Notes: a model not told the origin generated them from the letters alone. A stretch of DNA of 64,000 nt from Actinopolyspora halophila DSM 43834 (GCF_000371785.1 NZ_AQUI01000002.1:2645276-2709275), one strand, 5' to 3'. Positions 9,340 through 18,640 are shown, numbered from the stretch's first letter. Numbers and translations: made by a program.

Positions 9340-10029
9340 CTACTCCTCCAGCGAGGACGTCAACCGTTCCAAGGCGTCGTTCATGTGCGCTTCCAAACGG
9401 CTCAGCACGAGCTGCTCGTCTCCCGCCTCGATCGCGTCCACCAATCCCTTGTGTTCGTCCACCAGTGCCTGCGTGTCAGCCGGATAGGTGTCGACGAGAG
9501 CTCCCAGACACATGCGTTTTTCCACCAGCAGCGTCTGGGCCATCCGCTGCAGTCGAGGACTGCGGGAAGCCGCCACCAAGGTCTCGTGGAACTCCTGGTC
9601 GGCCTCGGTGAGTCCCGCGCTGTCGTCCTTGGCCACGGCAGCGACCATCTTGGCGTGCGCGGCGGTCAGTTCGGCCACCGCGTCGATCCTGTGGTGTCGC
9701 ACTATCTGCTCGCAAGCGGTGCGTTCCACCGCCAGCCGCGCCACGTAGACGTCGTGAACGTCCTCGGGTTCCATCGTGGCCACGAACAGACCCCGGTGGG
9801 GTTCGCTCTGCAGCAACCCCTCCTGCACGAGCCGTTGCATCGCTTCCCGCAGAGGCCCACGGCTGACACCGAGTTGGGCAGCGAGATCGGCCTCCCCGAG
9901 TTGGCTGCCCGGTGCCAGCGATCCGTACATGATCGCCGAACGCAGTTGGTCGGCCACGATCGCCGCCGTGGATTTCCGCTGGACCGGTTCCAACTCCCCG
10001 GCCTGGTTCTGTTCGTCGACTCCCAACAT
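9340..10029 (-). CDS. GntR-family regulator (FCD domain)
   Basis: A 229-residue transcription regulator with an N-terminal winged helix (residues about 15-80, with LGVSRGPLREAMQRLVQEGLL as recognition region) and an all-helical FCD ligand domain whose metal/ligand-binding Asp and His residues are visible (VYVARLAVE, DQEFHETLV, DEHKGLVDAIEAGD). The ATG at 10029 follows GAGGG with a 6-nt gap; the long in-frame extension upstream is Arg/Pro-rich and not coding. FCD regulators usually respond to small carboxylates and sit beside the metabolic genes they control, here perhaps the aldehyde dehydrogenase. A TTGT-type palindrome about 420 bp upstream could be its own operator. Confidence 0.88.
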   Translation of the reverse strand: MLGVDEQNQAGELEPVQRKSTAAIVADQLRSAIMYGSLAPGSQLGEADLAAQLGVSRGPLREAMQRLVQEGLLQSEPHRGLFVATMEPEDVHDVYVARLAVERTACEQIVRHHRIDAVAELTAAHAKMVAAVAKDDSAGLTEADQEFHETLVAASRSPRLQRMAQTLLVEKRMCLGALVDTYPADTQALVDEHKGLVDAIEAGDEQLVLSRLEAHMNDALERLTSSLEE

Positions 10030-10806
10030 CTCGCACCCTCTCGTCAATTCGAGGTCCCCACCCCGGGCCGCGGGGCGGGGCGGATGCGGCGCGACGGCTG
10101 TGCGTCCCCGTCTCGTCCGGCCGAGCGAGATGCTTCGTGCACCGATGCCCGCGCCGAGGACAGGTTCCCCACGTCTTCGCGCCGCCTCCGACGTCGCGGC
10201 GGCCACGGGTACGGCACCCGGGCATGACGTCCTGCCCGGACAACCGCACGGATCCACGCACCCGAGGTCCCCACGACGAAAAACCACGTCTCATGGGCCA
10301 ACGACCGCTGCGCGCCACGAAGAGCGAGGTCACGCGTGCCGGAGCTACGACATTCGCACTCACGGTACGCGCCACCGACAACCCCTTTCGTGTAAGTCGA
10401 CCCGAACGGGCGTGCGCCACAGCCTTTCGACCATCGCCACCGAGACGCCGATTGTTGACAATGCTACCCCTTTCGGGGCCCACATTTAACAATGAAGGAA
10501 ATTCGTCTCATCGAAGTGCGACGCCACGTGGCCGCATCGGGGGGCGCGCAACAACACATCCGGTGCGCACAGCCGCCGCGCCTCCCCGGGGGCGGTCGCG
10601 GTGCGTCCCGTCACAACGAGGCGGACGTGCCGGAAAACTGTCCCGGTCGCGACGACCACTCCCCCAGTCGGCGTCACCCCACCCGCCGTGCCGGCGCCCG
10701 GTGTGCGCGCACGAACGCAAGGTACTCATGGCCGAAGTCGCCGACGGCGAGCATCACGGTGCGCCCCGCACGCCTCCAACGCCGAGACCACCGCCACCGG
10801 GGGACC
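10030..10806. other. 777-bp gap without a recognised gene
   Basis: All open frames here are Arg/Pro-rich shadows. The stretch 10440-10500 is clearly A+T-richer than its surroundings. It contains a GntR-like palindrome and a CCCC-TTTC-GGGG hairpin (10467-10478) and looks like a promoter, implying a leader of about 400 nt for the GntR gene or a lost neighbour. Confidence 0.5.
10451..10462. promoter_or_regulatory. candidate GntR/FCD operator
   Basis: ATTGT-TG-ACAAT, a 5-bp-arm palindrome of the TTGTnnACAA kind bound by many FadR/FCD-type GntR proteins, lies in the A+T-rich patch upstream of the GntR gene. A related half-palindrome, ATTTAACAAT, follows at 10484-10493. Confidence 0.45.
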
Positions 10807-11766
10807 TCAACGGGGCGGGCGCTGTGCCGCCGCCTCGAGCGCGGCGACCAGCCGCCGCGCGGTGTCGTCCCCGGCGCCGTGTGCGTCGGCCTCGACGATG
10901 TGCAGCTCGGCACGGGGAAGCCTGTTCGCGACGTCGACGGCCGCGCTCAGCGGCGCGGCGATGTCCAACCGGCCACGAAGCAGCGTCGCCGGGATGTCGG
11001 CGATGCGGTCGAGCCGTCCGACGATCCCCTGGTCGGGCAAGAAGCCGTGGTTGGCGAAGTAGTGGGTCACCAGCCGGGTGAATCCCAGCCGGAACCGTGG
11101 GTCGGCGAAGCGGTCGGCGCGTTCGACCGGGCCGCTGAGCGTATCCAACCGATCTTCCCAGGCGCACCACGCCTCGGCGGCGGGTCCGTGCACATCCGGG
11201 TCGGTCGAACGCACGAGCGCGTTGAACGCGGCGGGGATGTTTTCCCCGCGCCACTGTTCGGGAAGTGCGGCGAGCAGTTCCGCGTGCTCGTGGGGGTGAA
11301 CGTGGCCCATCGTGCGTGTCAGCCACTCGATTTCGTAGGCACGCGTGGTCACCACCGCCCACAGCACGAGTTCACTGACCCGTTCCGGGTGCTGCACGGC
11401 ATACGCCAACCCCAGGGTGCTTCCCCAGGAGGCGCCGAAAAGCAGCCAACGCTCGATGCCGAGATGCTGCCGCAGCAGCTCCATGTCCGCGATCAGGTGC
11501 TGTGTGGTGTTGTGGTCCAACGCGGTGACGTCGTCGCCGGCGTGGGGGGTGCTGCGCCCGCACCCGCGCTGGTCGAACAGCACCACCCGGTACAGCTCGG
11601 GGTCGAAGAAGCGGCGCCAGGAGGCCGGTGCTCCCGAACCGGGGCCACCGTGCAGCACGACCGCGGGTTTGCCGTCCGGGTTGCCGCACGTCTCCCAGTA
11701 GAGGCGGTGGCCTTGTCCCACCTCGAGCGTGCCGGTTCCGTAAGGCTGTGCGGTCGGATAGATCAT
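10807..11766 (-). CDS. pip: prolyl iminopeptidase
   Basis: A cytoplasmic alpha/beta-hydrolase of the S33 peptidase family that removes N-terminal proline from peptides. Diagnostic features are the oxyanion HGGPG motif (about residue 40), DQRGCGRS, the nucleophile elbow GASWGS (about 110) and a late acidic/histidine region (RGRLDIAAP and VEADAHGAG) supplying the triad Asp and His. The length of 319 residues matches the family. The C-terminus runs straight after the histidine loop, as usual. It is transcribed alone, with a strong inverted repeat in the 140-bp gap to the pectate lyase gene upstream of it. Confidence 0.93.
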   Translation of the reverse strand: MIYPTAQPYGTGTLEVGQGHRLYWETCGNPDGKPAVVLHGGPGSGAPASWRRFFDPELYRVVLFDQRGCGRSTPHAGDDVTALDHNTTQHLIADMELLRQHLGIERWLLFGASWGSTLGLAYAVQHPERVSELVLWAVVTTRAYEIEWLTRTMGHVHPHEHAELLAALPEQWRGENIPAAFNALVRSTDPDVHGPAAEAWCAWEDRLDTLSGPVERADRFADPRFRLGFTRLVTHYFANHGFLPDQGIVGRLDRIADIPATLLRGRLDIAAPLSAAVDVANRLPRAELHIVEADAHGAGDDTARRLVAALEAAAQRPPR

Positions 11767-11847
11767 CGTCCCAACCTACGATGACCCGCCGTTCCGTGGG
11801 AGTCACGTGCCGTGTCACGGTGGGCCGTTCGGACATCGCGCCGGTTT

Positions 11848-11898
11848 CGCCGAATGCGCCCCGGCGACGATGTGCCGGCCACCGGGGCGCATTCGGCG
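11848..11898 (-). terminator. 17-bp perfect inverted repeat after pectate lyase
   Basis: Arms at 11848-11864 and 11882-11898 are perfectly complementary over 17 bp around a 17-nt loop. It ends 10 bp from the pectate lyase stop codon, the expected place for its terminator. No T-tract is present. Confidence 0.75.
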
Positions 11899-11907
11899 GT
11901 ACCGGTG

Positions 11908-12696
11908 TCATTCGAAGGTGATATCCGAGCTGTCGTAGCGGCAGCTGTCGCTGGGGCCGCTGCCGACCTTCTCGGGTTCCCCGCTGTCCTCGTTGCCCTC
12001 GTACCAGCCGCAGATTTCCATCTCGGAGTCGCCGACGACCGTGATGTCGGAGAACTCGGCGGTGTCTCCGTAGTTGGTGTTGATCCCGGCCAGGGAGAGC
12101 CCGGGGGCGGTGGCGGTGACGTTTTCGATGACCACGTGGCGGTCGGTCTGGTCACTGCAGTTTCCGCAGGACCGGTACAGCTTGCCGAAGTCCTCGACCC
12201 GGAAACCACTGATCGTCATGGTTCCGGCCCCGTTGGCCTGGAAGACCTTGTCCTCGGCGAGCTGGGCTCCGCCTCCTTCCACGGTCATCCTCGCCGAGGC
12301 GTTGTCGGCGTCGAACGTCGCGGCGTCCTCGCCGACGTCCTCCCACCACACGTTGCGCAGTGTGCACGAGCCCTCGCAGTGGATGCCGTCGGCGGCAGGC
12401 GCGCCGATGATCACGTTCTCCAACGTGGCGCCGTCGGCGAGTTCGAAGATCGGTGGCTGGCCCTCGTCCTGCCCCCCGTTGCCGAGATCGCCCTCCCCGT
12501 AGTACCGGGTGAGTTCACCGTCCATCGTGCCTTCGACGGTGATGGTGGACCCGACCGCCTGCTCGCCCTGCGCCTCGGGGACGGGTACCTCGGCGTGGGA
12601 GACGGGAGCGATCAGCACCGTGCCGAGCACGGTCAGCGCGCACACCCCCGCCGCGTACAGATGTTTCCGGATGTGTAACGAAACGCGAGATATCAA
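11908..12696 (-). CDS. secreted pectate lyase, polysaccharide lyase family 3
   Basis: A parallel beta-helix pectate lyase (PL3) that cleaves de-esterified pectin by beta-elimination outside the cell. A signal peptide (KHLYAAGVCALTVLGTVLIAPVSHA) ends near residue 35. The mature part shows family features: PPIFELADGATLENVIIG, DGIHCEGSCTLRNVWWEDVGEDAATF, and several cysteines (C-x-C, CGNC, CGW, SCRYDSS) that would form disulfides. It has 262 residues and no carbohydrate-binding module. The start is a TTG at 12696 with AAAGAG a few bases upstream. A LacI-type operator 26 bp upstream of the start suggests sugar-responsive repression. The taxon would be a plant-litter or soil degrader. Confidence 0.88.
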   Translation of the reverse strand: MISRVSLHIRKHLYAAGVCALTVLGTVLIAPVSHAEVPVPEAQGEQAVGSTITVEGTMDGELTRYYGEGDLGNGGQDEGQPPIFELADGATLENVIIGAPAADGIHCEGSCTLRNVWWEDVGEDAATFDADNASARMTVEGGGAQLAEDKVFQANGAGTMTISGFRVEDFGKLYRSCGNCSDQTDRHVVIENVTATAPGLSLAGINTNYGDTAEFSDITVVGDSEMEICGWYEGNEDSGEPEKVGSGPSDSCRYDSSDITFE

Positions 12697-12721
12697 CGTC
12701 GGCTCTTTCGTCAGCGAGACA

Positions 12722-12733
12722 GAAAACGCTTTC
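12722..12733. promoter_or_regulatory. LacI-type operator in pectate lyase promoter
   Basis: GAAA-ACGC-TTTC, a perfect 4-bp-arm palindrome with the central CG typical of LacI-family sites, sits 26 bp upstream of the pectate lyase start. A TAGTCT that could be the -10 box is nearby on the minus strand (about 12742-12747). No LacI gene adjoins it. Confidence 0.6.
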
Positions 12734-13027
12734 CCAGCTGAGACTAGAGTTCCGCACGCGCACTCCCCAGTGGCCGTTCTTCCCCTTCGATTGGGTCGAA
12801 CGGAGCCGTTCCACCACCTCCACGCGGGGCACTCGCGGCCGCTGCGGCGGGAAAACGGCGTGGCCGTCCTGTCCCCCTGAAGCTGTCCTGAGGGGCTCGG
12901 CGGGGCCGGTTGTTCGTCGGTGCGGCGTGGTGGCGAGGGCGTGGGCGCGCTCGGGAGGTCCTCGGGCCTTGGCCGAGGTCCTGGTCCCGTTGCAGGGCGC
13001 GGTCAGACCGTGCAGGACCCTACGGAG

Positions 13028-13336
13028 GTGACGAACGCGGGCGATCCAGGCGCAAGAGTTCGGTGGGCCGGAGGTCCTGAAGCCGGTCGAGCTGGACCCG
13101 CCGGAACCGGCGGTCGGGGCAGCGGTGGTCGCTACCTCAGCTACAGCGGCGATCCCGGACCGGAACCCGACGAGGCCCGTCGACGTGGCGTGACCCTGTT
13201 CGGCACCGAGGTCGTCCACCTCGGAAGCAGCGGAGCGACTCGCAGGCTCCCCGAACGAGTCCTCGGCGAGGCCACCGCGCTCACGCCGCTCGCCGCAACG
13301 GACGGCACGCTGGTCGTTGTAGGAGCCGACGAGTGA
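13028..13336 (+). pseudogene. decayed quinone oxidoreductase-like gene
   Basis: Starting from a GTG preceded by GGAGG, the +1 frame (from 13035) reads RAIQAQEFGGPEVLKPVEL, the classic N-terminus of zinc-type quinone oxidoreductases, then stops at about 13191. A different frame continues to 13336 with RGVTLFGTEVVHLGS and DGTLVVVGAD, which resembles the C-terminal part of the same family. The central Rossmann domain is missing. I read this as a gene with an internal deletion and frameshifts. The N-terminal match is quite firm, the C-terminal match weaker. An intact relative lies at 21818-22867. Confidence 0.45.
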
Positions 13337-13454
13337 TCCGGTATCGCCGTCGCGACTATCATGTCGACCGCGTACCGCTCACGCGCTGAAACCGTCTCCG
13401 GTGCGGAATCCGCTACTGAGATGTTCGAGGAGTCCCTGGCAGTATGGCGCCGTG

Positions 13455-14033
13455 ATGAACGGCGACTTCGACCGGTTCGTTGTGGTGACCGGCGGTCCGG
13501 GATCGGGAAAGACCACGCTGTTGGAGAGGCTCGGCCACCAGGGACTGGCCAGCACCGTCGAAGCGGGTCGCGGTGTGATTCGAGATCAGATGACGATTGG
13601 TGGTTCCGCGCTGCCGTGGGCGGACCAGGCTTTGTTCGCTGAGCTGATGCTGTCGTGGGAGATGCGCTCCTATCGGTGGGCGCAGCAGCACACCGAGGTG
13701 GTGCTCTTCGACCGGGCCGTGCCCGACGTGGTGGGCTACCTGCGGCTGGCCGGGCTTTCCGTTCCGGCGCACGTATCCGCCGCGGCCGAGTTCTTCCGCT
13801 ATCACCGGCAGGTGTTCATCGCCCCGCCCTGGCCGGAGATCTTCAGTCAGGACAGCGAACGCCGCCAGGACCTCGCTGAAGCCGAGCGGACCTGTGACGC
13901 GATGGTCGAGATCTACACCGAGCTCGGATACGAGGTCGTCAATTTGCCCCGGGCTGAGGTAGCGACCCGAGTCGAGTTCGTGAACGACCGGATCGCTGGT
14001 GGCCGAGCTGAAGACACAGCTGCTGCCCGCTAG
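13455..14033 (+). CDS. P-loop ATPase/kinase-like protein (AAA_28 type)
   Basis: A 192-residue soluble nucleoside-triphosphate-binding protein. The Walker A loop GGPGSGKTTLLERL is at residues 12-25. A DRAVPDVVGYL segment (about 90) resembles the DR-x-x-x-D Walker B/lid of deoxynucleoside-kinase-like AAA_28 proteins, and an Arg-rich lid follows (SERRQDLAEAERT). No substrate domain is attached, so the phosphate acceptor is unknown. ATG at 13455 is chosen because the residues before it do not match the family, although the ribosome site is weak. No operon partner is evident. Confidence 0.75.
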   Translation: MNGDFDRFVVVTGGPGSGKTTLLERLGHQGLASTVEAGRGVIRDQMTIGGSALPWADQALFAELMLSWEMRSYRWAQQHTEVVLFDRAVPDVVGYLRLAGLSVPAHVSAAAEFFRYHRQVFIAPPWPEIFSQDSERRQDLAEAERTCDAMVEIYTELGYEVVNLPRAEVATRVEFVNDRIAGGRAEDTAAAR

Positions 14034-14336
14034 CCGCCCCCTCAGCGAGACGGACTCGGAGGGTCGCGGCGTGGGGTCATGTCCAGAGCGGGCTCAGCGC
14101 CCGGCGTTCGGCAGGGGCGTCGCCGACCTGGCCCGCCCCCCTTGGGCAACCCCATCGGTCCTGCGATCACCGGCGACCCCGCTTCGGTTCGCGACTCGCC
14201 CGCCACGATCAGGCCGACGCTGTCCCTGGCGCCACGGTGGTGCTCGCGACCAGCACCGTCTCCCCCAGCGCCAGCAGCGGGGCACGCGGCCCGGCCGCGC
14301 ACCCCGCGGTCGGACCGCACGCGCGTGGAGCGGGCG
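14034..14336. other. 303-bp gap between convergent genes
   Basis: I see no gene, RNA or clear hairpin between the P-loop ATPase and the citrate transporter stops. Confidence 0.4.
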
Positions 14337-15725
14337 CTACAGCGTGATCACGCCGAGCAGCACCGCCGCCAGCAGCATCACCAGACTGAAGGCCCACATC
14401 GGCAGGAACGAGTACCGGATGTGCTTGCCCATGTCCACACCGGCCAACCCGATGCCCAGCCACAGCGAAGCGTTGAAGGGGCTGATGTAGGTGCCGATCA
14501 CGTTGCCGATGAGCACGGTGTAGACCACGGTGATCGAACCGATGCCGAGTTGGGTGGACACGTCGTGCACCAGCGGCAGCAGCGCGAAGTAGTGCGCGTC
14601 CGTGCTGAGCACGAGCTCGAACGGCATGCCGAGCACGCCGACGATCAGGTGCAGGTAGGGCACGACCGCATCGGGCAACACCGCGATCATGTCGCCGGCC
14701 AGCGACCGCAGCATGCCCGACTCGGTGAGAATGCCCAAAAAGCACCCGGCCGCCAGGATGATCGCACCGGTGCCAAGCGCCCCACCACCGTGCGCGCGGA
14801 TCCGCTCCATCTGGTCGGAGACCTTCGGGTAGTTGACCACCAGCGCGGCGCTGAGGCCGAGCATGAACACCATCCCGGACGGCAGCACGTCGGCGACGAG
14901 CAGCCCGAGAACCGCCAGCACGAGCAGCCCGTTGAACAGGGGAAGATAGGGCCCGTGCAGCTTCTCCGGCTCACCGGCCCCCTCCTCGACGCCGTCGGAG
15001 TCGCCCCCCGCGGAGCCGGTCGAGGTCACACCGCTCGCGGTGGGACCGTCCGCGCCGCCGGCACCAGCGCCTGCACCAGCCATCGCGGGCACCTGCGCCG
15101 GGGCGCGGCGGGCGATGCGTCGCTTCTCCCGCAGGCCGAGCAACGTGGCCATGCCCATGAGCAGCACAACACCGACGGCCTGCAGCGGGATCAAACCGTG
15201 CCAGAGCTCGACCGGGTCGTGCCCGGTCGAGGCCGCTGCGCGCCCGACGGGACCGCCCCAGGGCAGCATGTTCAGGATCGCCATACTGGTGCTCAGCAGC
15301 AACATCAGCAGGTACGGGCTCATGCCGAGCCGCTTGTAGAGCGGGAGCAGGGCGGGGATCGCGATCAGGTACGACGTCGCCCCGGACCCGTCCAGGTGGC
15401 AGAAGACGCCGATGAGCACGGTGACCACGGCGACGCCGACGACGTTGCCCCGGCTCACCCGCACCATCACGTTGATCAGCGGGTTGAACAGGCGGACGTC
15501 GTTCATGATGCCGAAGAACAGGATGGCGAACACGAGCATCACGGCGACGTCGAGCACCGACTCCAACCCGGAGTCGAAGAACCCGCCGATGTCGCTCGGA
15601 CTGAAACCCGCCAGGAAGGCGCCGATCGTGGGAATCACGGTCATCCCGACGACCGGGGCTATTCGGCCGAGGATCAACAGCGTCGCTATCGACGCGATGA
15701 TCGCGAAGCCGATGATGCTGAGCAT
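14337..15725 (-). CDS. CitMHS-family metal-citrate:proton symporter
   Basis: An inner-membrane transporter of 462 residues with about 12 hydrophobic helices and a long flexible Ala/Gly/Ser-rich cytoplasmic loop near the middle (roughly residues 205-245). The N-terminus MLSIIGFAIIASIATLLILGR and the re-entrant CHLDGSGATSYLI and STDAHYFALLPL segments are typical of CitMHS proteins, which take up citrate complexed with Mg2+ or Ca2+. The ATG at 15725 follows GGAGAG with a 7-nt gap; the much longer open frame upstream is only the antisense of the kinase gene. It is divergent from the CitA-like kinase with a shared 192-bp promoter region, so induction by that two-component system is likely. Confidence 0.9.
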   Translation of the reverse strand: MLSIIGFAIIASIATLLILGRIAPVVGMTVIPTIGAFLAGFSPSDIGGFFDSGLESVLDVAVMLVFAILFFGIMNDVRLFNPLINVMVRVSRGNVVGVAVVTVLIGVFCHLDGSGATSYLIAIPALLPLYKRLGMSPYLLMLLLSTSMAILNMLPWGGPVGRAAASTGHDPVELWHGLIPLQAVGVVLLMGMATLLGLREKRRIARRAPAQVPAMAGAGAGAGGADGPTASGVTSTGSAGGDSDGVEEGAGEPEKLHGPYLPLFNGLLVLAVLGLLVADVLPSGMVFMLGLSAALVVNYPKVSDQMERIRAHGGGALGTGAIILAAGCFLGILTESGMLRSLAGDMIAVLPDAVVPYLHLIVGVLGMPFELVLSTDAHYFALLPLVHDVSTQLGIGSITVVYTVLIGNVIGTYISPFNASLWLGIGLAGVDMGKHIRYSFLPMWAFSLVMLLAAVLLGVITL

Positions 15726-15917
15726 GTTCGACTCTCCTACGTGCGTCACTCGGGAACTCGCTGATCGACCGCACCGGGAGTCGCGTGTCACCCCGGTGTA
15801 CGGCGATTTGCGACATCCTGAACCGCACGTGGTCCGGATCACGAGTTTTGTGTGCATTGGATCGGTAATGGTCGTATTGGTCTCGCAAACCCCCTTGCCA
15901 CGGACAGTGGTGCAATC

Positions 15918-17525
15918 ATGACGAAACGAGTTCTCCGCCGCTCGCGTCTTTCGCTGACCCGCTACCTGTTCCTCGCGAACACGGTGCTGCTGATCGTCAC
16001 GCTCGCCGCCGCCGGCGCACTGTGGACACTCCACGAATATCGTGATGTGCGCGCCGAATACACCCAGCGCGCGATGACCATGGCGCAGTCGGTGGCGGCG
16101 CTGCCCGAAGTGCGCGGCTACCTCGCCGATCCGCAGCACCGCGGCGAGATCGCCTCCCTGGCCGAGACGATCCGCCGCGCCTCCGACTTCCGCTACGTCG
16201 TCATCGTCGACGCCCAGGGCATCCGGCATTCGCACCCCGATCCGCACGCCATCGGCGGTCGTCCGCACACCGACCCGGCGCCGGTGCTGGCCGGCAACAC
16301 GTGGACGGGCATGGAGTGGGGTCCGGCCGGGCTCACCCTGCGCGCCCGGGTGCCGGTGCGCGACGACGCGGGCGACGTCGTCGGCTACGTCTCCGTCGGC
16401 GTACTGTCCTCGCGGGTCACGCTGGCCGCGTCGAACACGCTGCCCGTCATCGGCACGACCCTGCTGCTCGCTCTCGCGCTCGGCGCGGGCGGTGCGCTGT
16501 GGATCTCCCGCAGGATCCGCGCGAAAACGCACGGGCTCGAACCGGCCGAGATCACCGAACTGCTGGAGGGCCGCGAAGCCCTGCTCTACGCCATCACCGA
16601 AGGCGTGCTCGCCGTCGACGCGGACGGCGCCGTGCTGCTGGCCAATGACTCGGCCCGCGAGATGCTCGGGCTGCCGCAGGACTGCGTCGGCCGCACCCCG
16701 GACGACCTGGAACTGGACGAGCACCTGCGCGAGGTGCTGCGTGGAGCCGACACCCGGCAGGACGTGTTCCTCGCCGTCGGCGGCCGGTTGCTCGTGTGCA
16801 ACCCCCGGCCGGTGCGCATCGGCGAGCACGACACCGGCAGGCTGGTGACGCTGCGCGATCACACCGAGATCGTGCGGCTCGGCGGTGAGCTGGACGGCGT
16901 GCGCACCATGGCCAACGGACTGCGTGCGCAGACCCACGAGTTCGCCAACCGCATCCACACCGTCACCGGCATGCTCGACCTCGGCGCGGCCGGCGAAGCC
17001 CGCGAGTACCTGTCCGAGCTGTCCGCCACGACCACCCGGGCGAGTACGTCCGTGTCCGAACGCGTCCACGACACCGCACTGGCCGCGCTCGTGCTGGCGA
17101 AGTCGGCGCAGGCCTCCGAGCGGGGTGTGGATTTCGAACTCGCCGCCCTCAGCGACGTGCCGCGGGAACTGCCGCCGCAGCTGCGCGACGACGTGCTGCT
17201 GGTCGTGGGCAACCTGGTGGACAACGCTCTCGAGGCCGTGGACACCACCGGGTGGGTGGAACTGTTCGTGCTGCTGCACCGGGAGGGCGAGCGACTGCTG
17301 GAGATCCGCGTCACCGACTCGGGGCCGGGGCCGGACCCCGCGGGCGTCGAGGAGATGTTCACCGCCGGGGTGAGCACCAAGGAGCACGGCGACAGCAGCC
17401 ACCGCGGATTCGGGCTCGCGCTGGTGCGGCAGGCCGTCCAGCGGTGGCACGGGTCGGTGGACGTGGACGTCACCGAGGAGACCGTGTTCAGCGCCTACCT
17501 GCCGGTACGAGAGGATGCGCGGTAG
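15918..17525 (+). CDS. CitA/DcuS-like sensor histidine kinase
   Basis: A membrane sensor of 535 residues. The order is membrane helix 1 (about residues 14-35), an extracytoplasmic PAS-like domain (about 40-175) that in this family binds citrate or C4-dicarboxylates, helix 2 (about 178-198), a cytoplasmic PAS (about 215-320), a SpoOB-type dimerisation helix with the phospho-accepting histidine in QTHEFANRIH, and a C-terminal HATPase with N-box GNLVDNALEA, G1 DSGPGPDP and G2 HRGFGLALV. The ATG at 15918 is selected by homology of the basic N-terminus; no strong ribosome site is seen. It forms a pair with the response regulator 115 bp downstream and faces the citrate transporter. Confidence 0.92.
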   Translation: MTKRVLRRSRLSLTRYLFLANTVLLIVTLAAAGALWTLHEYRDVRAEYTQRAMTMAQSVAALPEVRGYLADPQHRGEIASLAETIRRASDFRYVVIVDAQGIRHSHPDPHAIGGRPHTDPAPVLAGNTWTGMEWGPAGLTLRARVPVRDDAGDVVGYVSVGVLSSRVTLAASNTLPVIGTTLLLALALGAGGALWISRRIRAKTHGLEPAEITELLEGREALLYAITEGVLAVDADGAVLLANDSAREMLGLPQDCVGRTPDDLELDEHLREVLRGADTRQDVFLAVGGRLLVCNPRPVRIGEHDTGRLVTLRDHTEIVRLGGELDGVRTMANGLRAQTHEFANRIHTVTGMLDLGAAGEAREYLSELSATTTRASTSVSERVHDTALAALVLAKSAQASERGVDFELAALSDVPRELPPQLRDDVLLVVGNLVDNALEAVDTTGWVELFVLLHREGERLLEIRVTDSGPGPDPAGVEEMFTAGVSTKEHGDSSHRGFGLALVRQAVQRWHGSVDVDVTEETVFSAYLPVREDAR

Positions 17526-17640
17526 CACGTCGGTGGCGTCGCCGGCCGCGGCGCGTGTCCGCACGCGGTGCACGGCGGCGCCCGCCGCAGCCGGTCGGAC
17601 ACGGCTGTCCGTCCGGACCTCGCGCGGGAGGTGAGATCCG

Positions 17641-18327
17641 GTGCTGTCGGTGCTCGTCGTCGACGACGACGCACGCGTGGCGCGCAACCACCGGGATTTC
17701 GTCGTATCGGTCCCCGGGTTCACGGTCGTCGGCGTCGCCCACACCGGCGCCGAGGCGTTGCGCGCCGTCGCCGAGCACCAGCCCGATCTCGTCCTGCTCG
17801 ACCTCTACCTGCCGGACACGTCGGGCATCAACGTGCTGCAGCGGCTGCGCTCACCGGACGAACCCGGGCCGGGCACGCCCGTGGACGTGCTGGTGATCAC
17901 CGCGTTGCGCGACATCGACAACGTGCGCGCCGCGCTGCACGGCGGTGCGATGTACTACCTGCTCAAACCGTTCAACCTGAGCGCGCTGCGGGAGCAGTTG
18001 GATCGCTTCGCCGCGGTGCGTGACAAGCTCACCGGCGTGGAACAGGCCACCCAGCGCGACGTGGATCGCGTGTTCGGCGTGCGGCGGGCGAGTACGCGGA
18101 CGAGCCTGCCGAAGGGGTTGACGGCAGCAACGGCGCAGCTCGTGGCGGAGACGCTGCGCGCCACCGGGGACGATCTCTCCGCCGTCGAAGTCGCCGAACG
18201 CGCCGGCATCGCGCGGGTGACCGCGCGGCGCTACCTCGAACACCTGTGCGCCGACGGGCAGGCCGCGTTGCGGATGCGGTACGGGTCGGCGGGGCGACCC
18301 GAGCACCGCTACCAGTGGGTTCGTTGA
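17641..18327 (+). CDS. CitB/DcuR-like response regulator
   Basis: A 228-residue regulator. The receiver domain (1-120) has the acidic pocket VDDD, the phosphorylated Asp in LLDLYLPDTSG (about residue 57), and the switch Thr (VITALRD) and Lys (LLKPFN). A C-terminal helix-turn-helix of the CitB type follows (SAVEVAERAGIARVTARRYLEHL). The start is GTG at 17641 with GGGAGG about 9 nt upstream. It would activate the divergent citrate transporter when the upstream kinase senses the ligand. That wiring is inferred from gene order only. Confidence 0.92.
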   Translation: MLSVLVVDDDARVARNHRDFVVSVPGFTVVGVAHTGAEALRAVAEHQPDLVLLDLYLPDTSGINVLQRLRSPDEPGPGTPVDVLVITALRDIDNVRAALHGGAMYYLLKPFNLSALREQLDRFAAVRDKLTGVEQATQRDVDRVFGVRRASTRTSLPKGLTAATAQLVAETLRATGDDLSAVEVAERAGIARVTARRYLEHLCADGQAALRMRYGSAGRPEHRYQWVR

Positions 18328-18640
18328 AGATAGCCTGCGCCTCCTGAACAGGTGGCTTTCCAGCACCTGCGGGGAAGCTCTCGCTCCGGGCGGCCGCCTC
18401 GAGCGGCGCCAAGCGGTGTCGGTCCTTCCGCGCGGGAGCTGACCGGAACGGCTGCGATGTCGTCGGCGCTGACGATGCGCTCCTTCTGACGGACAGCAGG
18501 GCGTGTACCTGGCCCACCGTCACCGGGTGCTTCGCGGTCGATGCCGGACGAATCCGCGAGATCACTACTGTTCAGCGACACGGCCGGTACGTAGAGTGTC
18601 CATCGGCAAGATCGAACGCATCACGTGACACGGGGAGACC
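18328..18640. other. 313-bp gap upstream of methyltransferase
   Basis: No gene is recognised. A promoter for the methyltransferase gene must lie here; I cannot pick out clear boxes. Confidence 0.35.

Noticed and set aside
15726-17744. minus-strand extension of the citrate transporter frame to 1135 residues
   Set aside because: The part above 15725 is antisense to the histidine kinase; the ribosome site and the family N-terminus place the start at 15725.
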